A stretch of 64,000 bases of DNA from Locusta migratoria. Its lineage: Eukaryota; Arthropoda; Insecta; Orthoptera; Acrididae. Below, piece by piece: positions 54,189 to 63,600 of the stretch (the first letter of the stretch is position 1; each line of letters starts with the position of its first letter). The stretch lies in assembly GCA_026315105.1 (NCBI GenBank), contig CM048744.1:972198221-972262220 (forward strand), in the 5' to 3' direction. The notes under the pieces are model-generated. The model saw only the letters and a list, made by a program, of their open reading frames with translations, had not been told where the DNA came from and searched no databases. A program made the position numbers and the translations under genes.

Positions 54189-54275
54189 CCCCAGGGAGGA
54201 CTCTAACCTCCACGGCGAGCAATCGCGCGCTCCGCAGCGAGGTGCTTTAGACCGCTCAGCTACTTCACCGCGGCA
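53951..54275 (-). mobile_element. tRNA-derived SINE (family 1) inside PLE-f
   Basis: Minus strand: tRNA-like head 54275-54200 (CGCGGTGAAGTAGCTGAGCG), body GGTTAGTTTACCTAGG, tail with GAAAATTTTTTG. The flanking words AAATTCGT (53943-53950 and 54276-54283) fit a target duplication. It contains a long alternating CG then CA run (54116-54186) at the place where other copies have a short CACACA. Confidence 0.7.
54116..54186. repeat. (CG)n(CA)n compound microsatellite
   Basis: About 20 bp of CG followed by about 50 bp of CA, inside the SINE body. Alternating purine-pyrimidine over about 70 bp is a potential Z-DNA former. Confidence 0.9.
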
Positions 54276-54440
54276 AATTCGTACCACAACGATCAATCCA
54301 TCCGGCTGCACGCCCGAGAGATCTTCACTCATGGAAATTAAGCGTTTCCGGGCACAGGTCCACATAACATATTTCCTTTCTTTGTGTTTGAGGAATGTTT
54401 GCTGATAGTTTGGCCGTACCTTTTTGTAACACCCTGTATA

Positions 54441-55009
54441 TGAAGCACGTCTTTCAAAAACTCTCCCCCACGACTGTCCTTAATCCTCCCATTACTGATC
54501 GCTCTGTAACGTTACGCCTATACATTTAATCGACGCAACCGTCAACCAGCACACGCCTAATGCTGCTCTCCGATACGATGCGATTGTTCTAATGCTTTAT
54601 CGAGGGCCACTGTACGGCAGCTCCAGCAGCGGAGATAAAGACGTTAGCCAGGCTAGAGCAGGGCGGAGATAGGCCCCTGGCTGGCTGGCTGGTAATTGAA
54701 GTCCCATTCAGCGAGACGCCTCGCCTTCCCATTTCCGGTCCTCGGCAGGAAATTGGGTCCGCCTGCTGGAAGCGCCCGCCAAGGCTGCCGCCATTTTTAA
54801 TTCTGAGGTCGCGCAGTCGCCAAATCCGCGCACTTCCCCCATCCGCGCGTCACGGCACTCAACAGGGCATTACGTCAGGTGGGACAGGGGGTGTCGGCAA
54901 GAAAGCCTCACACTTAATCTGGCCCAGGATAAAGTTGTAAGAATGCTCGTACTGTTTCTCTGTGCTAAGGTTATGCCGTATAACGATTTCTGAAGACCTC
55001 ACGATCGTC
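54441..55009. other. Unassigned DNA
   Basis: 54600-54860 is GC-richer with a short (GGCT)n run near 54680. No gene recognised. Confidence 0.4.
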
Positions 55010-55764
55010 TTAAAAGGAAAGTACTTGCGCTCGAACAAACACATACACACCAAAATCATAAGAGAGATAATGTAAAGATCCCTTGTTGCACTAGTGATAC
55101 TCCCGCATCTGCAAAACTGTGCAGTCCGTTAGATGCTTCTGCGTGTTCCTTGCCACATTGCACTTTGACCTGTCGGTTCGCCAGTAGGGACGGTGCAGTG
55201 TGCCTCCGAAGTTGCGTTTTGTGATGTTATTTGTGTTGTGAAGGGTCAGATTGAGCGGCGATTGCTAATCAATCCTGCCAATGTATTGCGATTAGTTGAG
55301 ATGAAGTTACGAAGAACCCTTCTTCGTGAAGATGGTATTAGTGTAGAAGCTGAATCATTTGCATGTTTTCTCGTATCTGTTATGGTACAGAAATATAATA
55401 GGAATGATAATGACAAACAACTCATTGCAAGCGGTAGTGCTGCGGTAAGTGCGGGAAGAGGCGATGGAAGCAGTGGCAGTGAATACCAACAGTCTTTCGG
55501 GAAGAAGGTTAAAGTTGCAACTATCATCACGGCTTTTGATGACAATTCGCTAGAGAACGTGTAATATGATTATTGCATAAGTTATAGTCAAGATATCTGC
55601 ATTACGTATGGCGTCTACAATTACATCTACAGTGCTATCTAGAGCATGGTTGCAGAGCTTTGCAGAAAAACGGCACCCACCAGCACATTGAGGTGTACGT
55701 ACAGATCATGTAACCAAACGTACATACAGATGTGTTTCTTCGCGCCCATGTACTTTCCTTGTTA
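55010..55764 (+). mobile_element. TIR element family Z, copy 2 (plus)
   Basis: 755 bp. Left end TTAAAAGGAAAGTACTTGCG and right end CATGTACTTTCCTTGTTAG are imperfect inverted repeats extending over about 35 bp. Collinear with 48688-49443 in inverse orientation. Carries one open frame. Confidence 0.65.
55193..55564 (+). CDS. Open frame inside TIR element Z (function unknown)
   Basis: A 123-codon frame with no ATG at its start (it opens at GTG; the first Met is at MKLRRTLL, about 55300). Readable pieces are GQIERRLLINPANVLRLVEM, KLRRTLLREDGISVEAESFA, a Ser/Gly-rich stretch (SAGRGDGSSGSEYQQ) and FGKKVKVATIITAFDDNSLE. I know no matching family. The homologous block in copy 1 (49248-48890) keeps many of these words but is frameshifted. 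It could be an exon caught in the element or a fragment of its transposase; a chance frame is possible too. Confidence 0.3.
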   Translation: MQCASEVAFCDVICVVKGQIERRLLINPANVLRLVEMKLRRTLLREDGISVEAESFACFLVSVMVQKYNRNDNDKQLIASGSAAVSAGRGDGSSGSEYQQSFGKKVKVATIITAFDDNSLENV

Positions 55765-55952
55765 GACTATAAAATTACGTATCAGCTGTTTGCAGATTTT
55801 AAAGTGGAATACAACAGCAAAATTGTAAAGAAATAATTTCCTTGTTTCAACGCACATTTTTTCACAACCAGAGACATGACACACACACGTCAAATATTAA
55901 ACGCAGTTTATACTTCCTGGTAACTAAATTCCTTGTATTGAATATATGTGAT

Positions 55953-56219
55953 GCTCTATAGTACAGTGGTAGAGTGCTAGACAAATCCAAAGGTCGCGAG
56001 TTCGAACCCCGCCAGGTCCTAGGATTTTTGTTACTAATACAGAGTAGCACTGTGGTGGAACCCACGTCAAACTGTAGGACCGCCCTATAACTGGCTGGGT
56101 AAGTCAGTTCGAAGGTCGGAGGAAGGCAACGTCATTCCACCTGCAAACAGGACCATGCCTAGTAAAGCACTGTGGTGTTCAAACCAATCTTCGGAGTGTT
56201 GACTGCTTTTTTCTTTTTT
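55953..56219 (+). mobile_element. tRNA-derived SINE (family 3), copy 1
   Basis: Head ACAGTGGTAGAGTGCTAG (A-box) and GCGAGTTCGAACCCCGC (T-arm with B-box), then GTCCTAGGATTTTTGTTA, GGAACCCACGT, CTATAACTGGCTGGGTAAGTC, GGACCATGCCTAGTAAAGCA and TTGACTGCTTTTTT. Copy 2 at 58972-59285 matches throughout; copy 1 lacks about 45 bp in the middle and a few bases of the anticodon arm. Confidence 0.75.
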
Positions 56220-58558
56220 TAACTTTCGCTTTACGGCGATTAGCTGACAGCAAAGCAGAACACTTTACGGGGTTTTTAATGTTCAAAATAAGCATACTTA
56301 AGGTTCGCATTTAAGAAATGTTTCTATTTGTGTACTTCCATCTAAAAGACTCGAGATTAGTCACCATAGTTAAAATCGTATAAATTTATGAAAAGCATAC
56401 ATGGTTACTACAAGAAACATGGTCTAAGTTACAGAGATGATGTAATGTGTAGGTTGCAAATGTAACTCTATTTTAATTACGTAAGATTTGTTCCTCTTTG
56501 TCAAACGTAAATTTTATGTATTGTGTTAAGTAACTTAATGCATGTCTAATTTATCATCAGGTGACCGCATTGTAAAACTACATGCGACCAGATGATGGCA
56601 AAGCACATCGAAAACGGTCGTCAATAAAAAAATCAAACTGAGATATTAGCTTTTCTGTATTGGAGCTAATTAAACAGTGATTTTCGTTGCTTTTGCTATG
56701 TGGAATGGAAGGAAAGTTAGAAACAAATGTTGTCCCAGAAAATTATCGTAAAGCCAGTGGACTAAGTTTTTGTTCGACCGCTTTCTGTAAAAACACAGGA
56801 TATTAAAATTTAGGAAATCACTTATTTTGTAGTAACGCTGCCAAATTATCACACAATAACTGTAAGAGTAATCCCCAAATAAACGTCAGTTATAGACTGA
56901 CTTACTCCGTTGTTCCAATCTCCACTGGTAACTCACCATCGACTTAACTCTTCTAGCATTGTAGGTGAGCGGAATACGTCTGTCTGCAAATGTTCCATTA
57001 AAACATGAACGTCCTTAGAGTGCGATTGTAAGACATTTACTTTCGTGTGTCATTTCTTACTATGCCACTTGTTCGCTCAAAAGTTGGTAGCATTTCAATT
57101 TTCGATGTTCACGTAATATTGTTGGAGGTCTTAATGTGTGATAGAGATGGTTGCATATGGGTTATAGATATGAAACACAATTCCCCTTAACCATTCTTAA
57201 AGGCCATATACTCACTTTTATTTTGTGCACATTTGACGAAATGTTTTATGGGTCTCTTTGCCTAATAGTTAAAAATCGATATTTCAGTTTTCATTTTCAC
57301 ATGTTTATATGTGGGTAGACCAACTTTTATTGTGGGTCACAAGATGTTAGTTAAACCGATGTTTCATGAGACTACAAAAATACAGTAGTATAATTTAGGT
57401 ATGCGTTGTCACATGTTGGATCTTTAGATTCCTGAATCCAACGATGATCAAACGAAACGCTAGTCTCTCTAATACCACATTCATCACTATTTCTTCTTGC
57501 TTGGTACAAATCTAACGCAGTTATGTTCTCGCTCCCGACGCTTCATACACTGAATCATGTTATCTTAATTTTGTCTGGCACATTTCACAGAACCAGGTGA
57601 TTGTCGTTCTTAGACAGTACCGTGGCAGAGAACTCCTCAATTTCCTTGTCCCAATTGCTCATAAGGAGATCAAATCAGAACTGTAGAATGGGCTGTTCTT
57701 CATTTCTTTACTTTCAGGCAGCGGAAATGATTCATTTGCACTTACGTGGGTCTCAGAACTTACTTTTAATGTCATGTGCCGTTAATTTCATTAGACTTAG
57801 TTGCACTAACTTTCAACACCTCCGCTGCAAAGTCGCTGTCATAAAAAACTTGTGTTCCTTTAGACCCGTTTGAAGTATTGGCAACTGTTGCAGCTAGCCC
57901 GTAGATTACCGAGCATTTTGGTTCCCTGCAATTACGATTGCAGAAGACGGATCGTAGAACACGGACAGAGGCAGGCGTTCAAAAAAAAAGTCCGCGTCTA
58001 AAAGAGGTCAGAGGCGGTGGGTAACAAACGAAGGAAGCGAGGGGGGGGGGGGGGGGATGATCCGATACTTCATGCCCAGTTAATGCTGGCAGTTCTTTAG
58101 CGTCTGGAGTTACCATCAGTCAAAAACAGAACTTGGTTGTATTTTGTCATCCTACAGTTTCCGCACGAAAGTCCAGCCACTGCCAAAGTATACAAATTTA
58201 TTTCCTCGCTCAGCTCTATAATTTAAACCGGAACTTACTAAATGTGACACACACGTCACGGCAAGAAACTGCCGTAGTGCTTCTTTTCTCATTCGTCATT
58301 CGTCACTCGTTATCGTACCAAAATGCTAATACTGCGAGAGGTTTCTGAACGGGGGGAAAGCAGTTTCACCGCTGTTAAATATTCGTGTAGCATCCAACTT
58401 ATTTCTAACGATTATTTTTTGTATATTTAAATTTCTCCTTGAAGATACTTGAGCTATAACGACGGCTATTTGTTCCTGCTGGTATAATAAAAATAATTCG
58501 GAATGACAGATTTTGATATAACTTGTCACAACCATTTTTCAACAATTCCGCTACTGGA
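56220..58558. other. Unassigned AT-rich DNA
   Basis: No gene recognised over 2.3 kb. It includes a G-run (58039-58056) and a weak hairpin ending in GAAAACGG (56590-56618) of the PLE-terminus type, too degenerate to call. Short frames (for example 57601-57873) have no motif. Confidence 0.45.
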
Positions 58559-58564
58559 GAGCCT

Positions 58565-58641
58565 CAGTACGGTGGTAGAGTGAATAAAGCGGCTGCCTAG
58601 AAAGCAGAAGCTCCCGGGGTTCATATCCCGGCCGTGGCTCA
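58565..58641 (+). repeat. tRNA-like core (family 4), plus copy
   Basis: ACGGTGGTAGAGTG, GCTGCCTAGAAAGCAG (anticodon-arm hairpin) and CCCGGGGTTCATATCCCGG (T-arm). Sister of the minus-strand core at 4091-4161. The B-box is GGTTCATATCC, one base off consensus. Confidence 0.5.
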
Positions 58642-58842
58642 AATTATTAAAATGCATCGTCTTATATTAAATTTCTTTTGTAACAATTTCTTACAGAAGT
58701 GCGTGATGTAAGTACTTCCTTGTAAAAAGCAGAGGCTTTTTGACAAAACTTCGATGGTGTGTTTGCTTCACGCAGACGAACCATCGTTACGAACAATGGC
58801 AAGGAATAATACGAATATTACACATTTATTCTCATACTAGCT

Positions 58843-58971
58843 GAAAACCCGGCGCTGCCCGGGTATTTATTCATTTATTCCTGGAATTTTTCAGGTATAT
58901 ATTCATTGGAATAAGTGCTGTATGACTGTAAAATCTGGTTCGAATACAAATAATAATAATAACGAAGTAAT
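58843..58971 (+). repeat. Fragment of CTAGCT...-type repeat
   Basis: Starts ACTAGCTGAAAACCCGGCGC and CCCGGGTATTTATTC, like the 5' end of X copy 2. It is interrupted by a family 3 SINE at 58972. Confidence 0.5.
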
Positions 58972-59285
58972 AGATTACTCGGTTGCACAGTGGTAGAGTG
59001 CCAGACTACAAATCCAAAGGTCGCGGGTTCGATCCCCGCCAGGTCCTAGGATTTTTATCTGTCACTTTCCACTTCTCTCACCTCTGGCAGTATTGCTCAT
59101 GTGAAAAATACCGAGTAGCACCGTGGTTCGGAACCCACGTTAAACTGTAGGTCCCCCTATAACTGGCTGGGTAAGTCAGTTCGAAGGTCGGAGGAAGGAA
59201 ACGGCATACCACCTCCAAACAGGACCATGCCTAGTAAAGCACTGTGGTGTTCAAACCAATCTTCGGATTGTTGACTGCTTTACCT
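58972..59285 (+). mobile_element. tRNA-derived SINE (family 3), copy 2
   Basis: Head CACAGTGGTAGAGTGCCAGA and CGCGGGTTCGATCCCCGC, a perfectly paired T-arm. Body and tail as in copy 1, ending TTGTTGACTGCTTTACC. It is the better-preserved copy. The tail after the tRNA-like region makes a functional tRNA gene unlikely. Confidence 0.75.
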
Positions 59286-59635
59286 TTTAGATTAAAACTT
59301 GGTGCGTGATGGGGCGGTTTTCCATGGACGTTACTGTTTTTGCTCATCTCATGAAATACGTGTCGCACTGTGATACAATTTAGAAGCTACATTCAACTAT
59401 ATATGTGTATACTGACTGTAAAATGTACTGCGGCTACAATTTGTAGTGTACAAATTATAAATTGTAAAGTAATACCGAATGCTGTAGTTTTATTCCATAA
59501 ATAGCGAAAAGTAGTAAGCGAGAAACTTTCTTCCTCATCATTTTGCTATGGTTGTATGCGAGAAAAAGTTTAATAAAGGTTTGAAATTGTGTATAAGTTT
59601 TATTGCAAGTCACTAAGTACTCATCATATAGCATA
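59286..59635. other. Unassigned AT-rich DNA
   Basis: Nothing recognised. Confidence 0.4.
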
Positions 59636-60092
59636 CTAGCTTAACCCCCGCTGCTTCGCATGCGTAGGCTGGTTGGTCTGCACCACTTGTTTCTTTTTAA
59701 TCCTGATGAAGAATCCATAACTTAAGTTTTGTTGTTACAGCTTCAAATCTGAGTTAACAGCAACATATTTTTGAAAATCAATTTTTTGCTTCACCTATTT
59801 TACCCCCTTATTTATAGAATCTCAAAAAATGCCGAAGCACGTGTCTTTTAATTCGTACCCTGAATTAAAATCAGATTTTGTAATTCTAGCTTCAAAATTG
59901 CCTAAACAGCTACGTATTTTCAAAAAACGTTTCATCCCCTATTTCACCCCCTTACGTACGAAATATCGAAAATCGCTTCTTAAATGACGCCTACAGAGTA
60001 ATATCGACAGCCTCCACTAATTTATATCTTCAGTGGTTTGGGCTAGGCGATGATGAGTCAGTCAATCGGGACTTCCTTTTATATATAGAGAT
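59636..60092 (+). repeat. Interspersed repeat family Y
   Basis: Starts CTAGCTTAACCCCCGCTGC and ends CTTTTATATATAGAGA. It shares both termini with family X but not the interior, which has TTTACCCCCTTATTT and ATTTCACCCCCTTACG blocks. No coding frame. Confidence 0.5.
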
Positions 60093-60455
60093 TATTTATT
60101 CCATTATTGGGCCTCTATGGTTTACCACAGAACAACAAGAGAAAGATAAAAAAAAATGCATTACAAATAGGAAATTGTAAAAAGGACGCTATACAATATT
60201 TTTAAAACTTACAAGCGGCACAATACACCTTAAAAAACTTGAAAAACAGAGCACTACACAGAAAAACTGACGAATAAAAATAGAACACAATGTTAAACAA
60301 GTTACACGGAACACATTACAACATAGAAAACCTGAAAAAAGGGCATTATAAAAAACGCAAAGTGTTACATAACAAATGCGTAAAAAAGTAAACGAAATGT
60401 TTGTCGGTCACAAGACAGGTAACTGAGGTATCTGGTGCAGACGACACTATCTTTT
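60093..60455. other. Unassigned A-rich DNA
   Basis: A-rich low-complexity DNA; nothing recognised. Confidence 0.4.
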
Positions 60456-60660
60456 CCGGCCTCTACCTTCATCCTCCACAGCTGCCGGTTTCACTGCAAA
60501 GGTCGCTGTTAATCGATCCTTCCATCTGCCACCTCGGCAGCTCTTAAGATGTTTCCAAACCAGTGGAGTCTCTTCTTCCCAAATATTCGTACGATGTGTG
60601 GTTTTCCAAACACCTGATACAGGTCTTCTGCTTTTCTTTCGTTCCCATTTACATTCCATA
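60456..60660 (-). pseudogene. LINE C-terminal fragment (minus)
   Basis: The minus strand reads EDLYQVFGKPHIVRIFGKKR, LHWFGNILRAAEVADGR. This is the ELY-x-IVxxIxxxRLxWxGHxxR pattern near the C-terminus of several LINE clades. Broken by stops and not collinear with the adjacent fragment. Confidence 0.45.
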
Positions 60661-60689
60661 GGGTCATCATAATTAAAGATGGATTATAC

Positions 60690-62130
60690 CTTTCAGCGTT
60701 TAGGTTGGAGCATAGTACCTCTAATAAAATTCCTCCATGATCCCCTATTCAATGCTAACATTGATGCCTCGTCTGATGTTATGCCTTTTTACTTCAAAAT
60801 CATTCTGCACCGAATCTACTATCTTCTTGGTCTACCTCGACTCCTCTTACCCTCCGCTGCAGAGCTCATGAGTCTTAGGTAACCTTGCTTCTCCCATGCG
60901 TGTAACATGACCCCACCATCTCAGTCTGTTAGCTCTAACCGCTTCATCTATGGTGTTCATTCCCAGTTTTCTTTGATTTCCTCATTATGGACACCCTCCT
61001 GCCATTGTTCCCATCTATTAGTGCTGAAATGCCCATATTAATTCTTCCGTTCTTACCGATGTCCAATTTTCAGTCATATAAAAGTATTGGCCTAACTAAA
61101 GTCATGTACCGGTGGACCTTGGTCTTCTGCGATGTCAGACGAGATTTGAAAATGATTGTTCAAGCTAAAGAAAACGCGATTAGCATTTGCTGTACGTTGA
61201 TGTGCTTGGACACTTCACTTTAACGGGTTAGTACGGAGCCCAGGTACCTGAACTGTTCAACACGTTCAAAGGAATGTCCTTCGACAACAATGGAAGGAGG
61301 GAGATCTTCGCGGCGTGATACAACAAAATATTTATTTTTGTCCTTGTTCACCGCCAACCAATTGTCTTCGTATTCTGTAGGAATCGGGAAGTATCAGCGC
61401 TTAATTGCTGTAAAGTGTCGCAAAGGATCAGAACAGCATCGGCAAATGCCAGCATAGTCTGCTCCCACCATCTTCATATCTGTGGTTCGACAAGTGTCCC
61501 GGCTAACTTTTCCAAGGCCAAATTAAATAGTATTGGCCTTGTCTCATTTAATTTTGGATAATGAATGGTGGTGGTAATTGGTTGCCAAATCGCACTTACG
61601 ATGTTGACTGGGAGTAGCAAGCTGCAATTAAACGGATGTAGTTTGATGGAATACTAAGGTCCTCTAGCGTTTCCCATAATGTGGCACGGTCCATGCTGTC
61701 ATAAGCCTGCAGAAAATAGACGAAAAGGTGCAATTCCTGATTCAACTCGTAGAATTTTTGGCAGCTAAGTAAATATATGATTAACTGTCGACCGTTCAGC
61801 GACGAACACACATTGATACGTGTCTAAAATTCCTTCAGCCAGTGGTTTCACGAGGTTTAGTGGCAGCGCAGTAAAGAAATTTTAGCAAATTTCAAGTAAT
61901 GAAATCCCACAATAGTTGAATACTTGTCGCATCACTGTACTTGAAGATGCGACACATAATTACTCCGTTCCATTCTTCAGGTTTCTGCTGCTCAGATGGT
62001 AGATGGCATTTCAAAGCATCCAACAGTGTTTCCCGCCCATGGGAAGCATCTCGGCTGTGATGCCACTACCTCCTGGAGCCTTGTCGTTACTGAGTGCTTT
62101 TAGGGAAACGCCGATTTCTTCTGCAGACTG
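60690..62130 (-). pseudogene. Decayed LINE reverse transcriptase (minus)
   Basis: From right to left: EEIGVSLKALSNDKAPGGSG, ITAEML (about 62120-62040), NYCGISLL (61910), LHLFVYFLQAYDSMDRATLW (61730-61670), MLAFADAVLIL (61455; FADD changed to FADA), a post-RT stretch with FERVEQFRYLGSVLTR (about 61280-61220), and RWWGHVTRMGEARLPKTHEL (60930-60870). Many stops and frame shifts. NKAPGxDGI, NYRGISLL and RWxGHVxRM together point to an RTE-like or related LINE, distinct from RTE-A/B. Confidence 0.6.
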
Positions 62131-62539
62131 TTCAGGAACGTGTTAACAAGGGCACCCGTCAGAGTTGTCACCACTGCTGGAATGTTCTGATGAAAAGGCT
62201 TTTTAACAGGTTGTCCTGCTCTTCTGGAGCCTACCACTTAGCCCAATTCCATAGGACCAACCTATGTTCTCGGTAGGCACCTCTGGCAAATCTTGAGGTT
62301 TTTTTCTCATATTCAAGATTAAATTACATTGTTCCACCAGTAAATATTATGTACACCAAGGAAATGTTTAATGAAAAATTAAACAATACTGACGCTGTTA
62401 TTTCAGTTATACGGAACGTGTAGGCGAAAGTGATTACAGGTTCTGTTAATATTGTAAAAAGCAATATTTTAAACATGACTGCGTCTCAGCAATGGTTATA
62501 GGATAGCAAATTAATAACAGCCAATCAGTTGCAATACAG
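62131..62539. other. Unassigned DNA
   Basis: Nothing recognised beyond the LINE edge. Confidence 0.4.
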
Positions 62540-63600
62540 TTATTGAATAAACATGACCAGGGTTTCGACAGATAGAAACATGTCGTCTTCAGAAATATAT
62601 GTATACCTATAGACACGGTGACATAAATTAAAAATTCATAATCGTTATGCGTGAAATATGCGTCATACCAAGCATATTGTCTAAAACATTACGAAATACA
62701 AATCAGAATAAAACTGTTTCTTACTATACTTGCATATCACAGGAATTGGACACCCCTATGATCTAGGGAATGTGGTTTAGACTGAAAGATGCGTCAGCGC
62801 ATCTGCAGACATACACACTTACTGATTTGAAGCAAGGAGCGTGCATACCAGGACCGGTGGCGCATGCGCCGTGGAACTCTCAGTGGGTTAAGTAACTATT
62901 GGCAGAATGTACATTGCATTTATAACGATGTCAATAAATTGAATATTTGGATAAAAAGGTGAGAAGTCTGAGGGAAGATGTGGAAACAAATATTACAAAG
63001 GTCAATTGTAAAAATATGCTTACTAACAAATTCTGTTCAAATACATTGCGTAAACGAACAATAAAAATAGAAAAGTGTACCTCTCGTATGAATAAAAATG
63101 AACTGGATTAGTACGTGGCTTATAGTGTCGTGACGCAAATGAGATAAAATTGTTATGTCAATTACAAAGGAAAATTACAAGTGTAAGCAGGTTTTAGATT
63201 TTTGAGGAAATGAAAAATCGCAACAGCTACCGGTAGCTGTAAGATTTCGTGAGCAGTGTGGGTTTGGAGTCTTCAAAATATTATTTACAGGCGAGATTTA
63301 ATTAACCTTTTATTAAAATATCATCCTTGAGTTCTAGACATTCAAAGATCTCAAGTTCTTCTCAAAGATCAAGATTTCGCCCTTTAACTTCTCTGTGTAA
63401 AATGATAGTGTCTTCATTTTCGGATTGTGGTTGGCAATAAGTATTCTGCAAACGTAGAGTTGTGTATGTTCGCTCCTTTCTTTTCTAATAAGTGCTCTTT
63501 GTATCCTATCTTCACGGCTCTGCCAGTTTGGCCAGTGTAGTGACACGGACAGTTATCTCACATTAATTTATAGACTCCTGAATTAGAGAACCAATTGCAT
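62540..63600 (-). pseudogene. Penelope-like element g: GIY-YIG fragment and terminal region (minus)
   Basis: Minus strand 63590-63440 reads SNSGVYKLM, DNCPCHYTGQTGRAVKIGYK, EHLLEKKGANIHNSTFAEYL. The GVY and YTG motifs and the CxxC pair are those of PLE endonucleases (same subgroup as PLE-a), with a stop between the two motifs. Further left are GC-rich 62790-62880 (CCGGTGGCGCATGCGCC) and a hammerhead-like core at 62563-62592. Confidence 0.6.
62563..62592 (-). ncRNA. Hammerhead-like core, PLE-g
   Basis: CTGAAGA (62592-62586), C, GACA (62584-62581), loop, TGTC (62570-62567), GAAA (62566-62563). Short 4-bp stem II. Stems I and III were not established. Confidence 0.35.

Larger units (their letters stand above)
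53544..54329. mobile_element. Palindromic Penelope-like derivative f, inside the mariner TIR
   Basis: The left arm (minus strand, about 53575-53700) and right arm (plus strand, 53890-53950 and 54276-54329) are inverted copies of a PLE terminal region: CTCAGTCAGCGGGAG, GATGGCAMGTTACGCTGT, CGGATGGATTGAT, TGCAGCCGG. There is no RT or nuclease. Flanked by a 10-bp duplication. The extra left-end sequence AGTTTTCCCGGCGAATAT resembles the unmirrored left end of PLE-d. The right arm is split by a SINE. Confidence 0.7.
52730..54440 (-). mobile_element. Mariner/Tc1-type DNA transposon with long TIRs, carrying nested insertions
   Basis: Ends TACAGGGTGTTA (52732) and TAACACCCTGTA (to 54438), each flanked by TA (52730-52731, 54439-54440), the classic IS630/Tc1/mariner target. 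The terminal inverted repeats run about 135 bp (left 52732-52866; right 54438-54330 plus 53543-53510). The right TIR is interrupted by PLE-f (53544-54329). Only the C-terminal transposase is present. Confidence 0.8.

Noticed and set aside
56588..56620. Hammerhead core near CAGATGATGGC...GAAAACGG
   Set aside because: One core change and no pairing stem II; too weak.
58975..59047. tRNA gene on the plus strand with a perfect T-arm
   Set aside because: The same head plus a shared tail of about 200 bp occurs at 55953-56219, which is the structure of a SINE.
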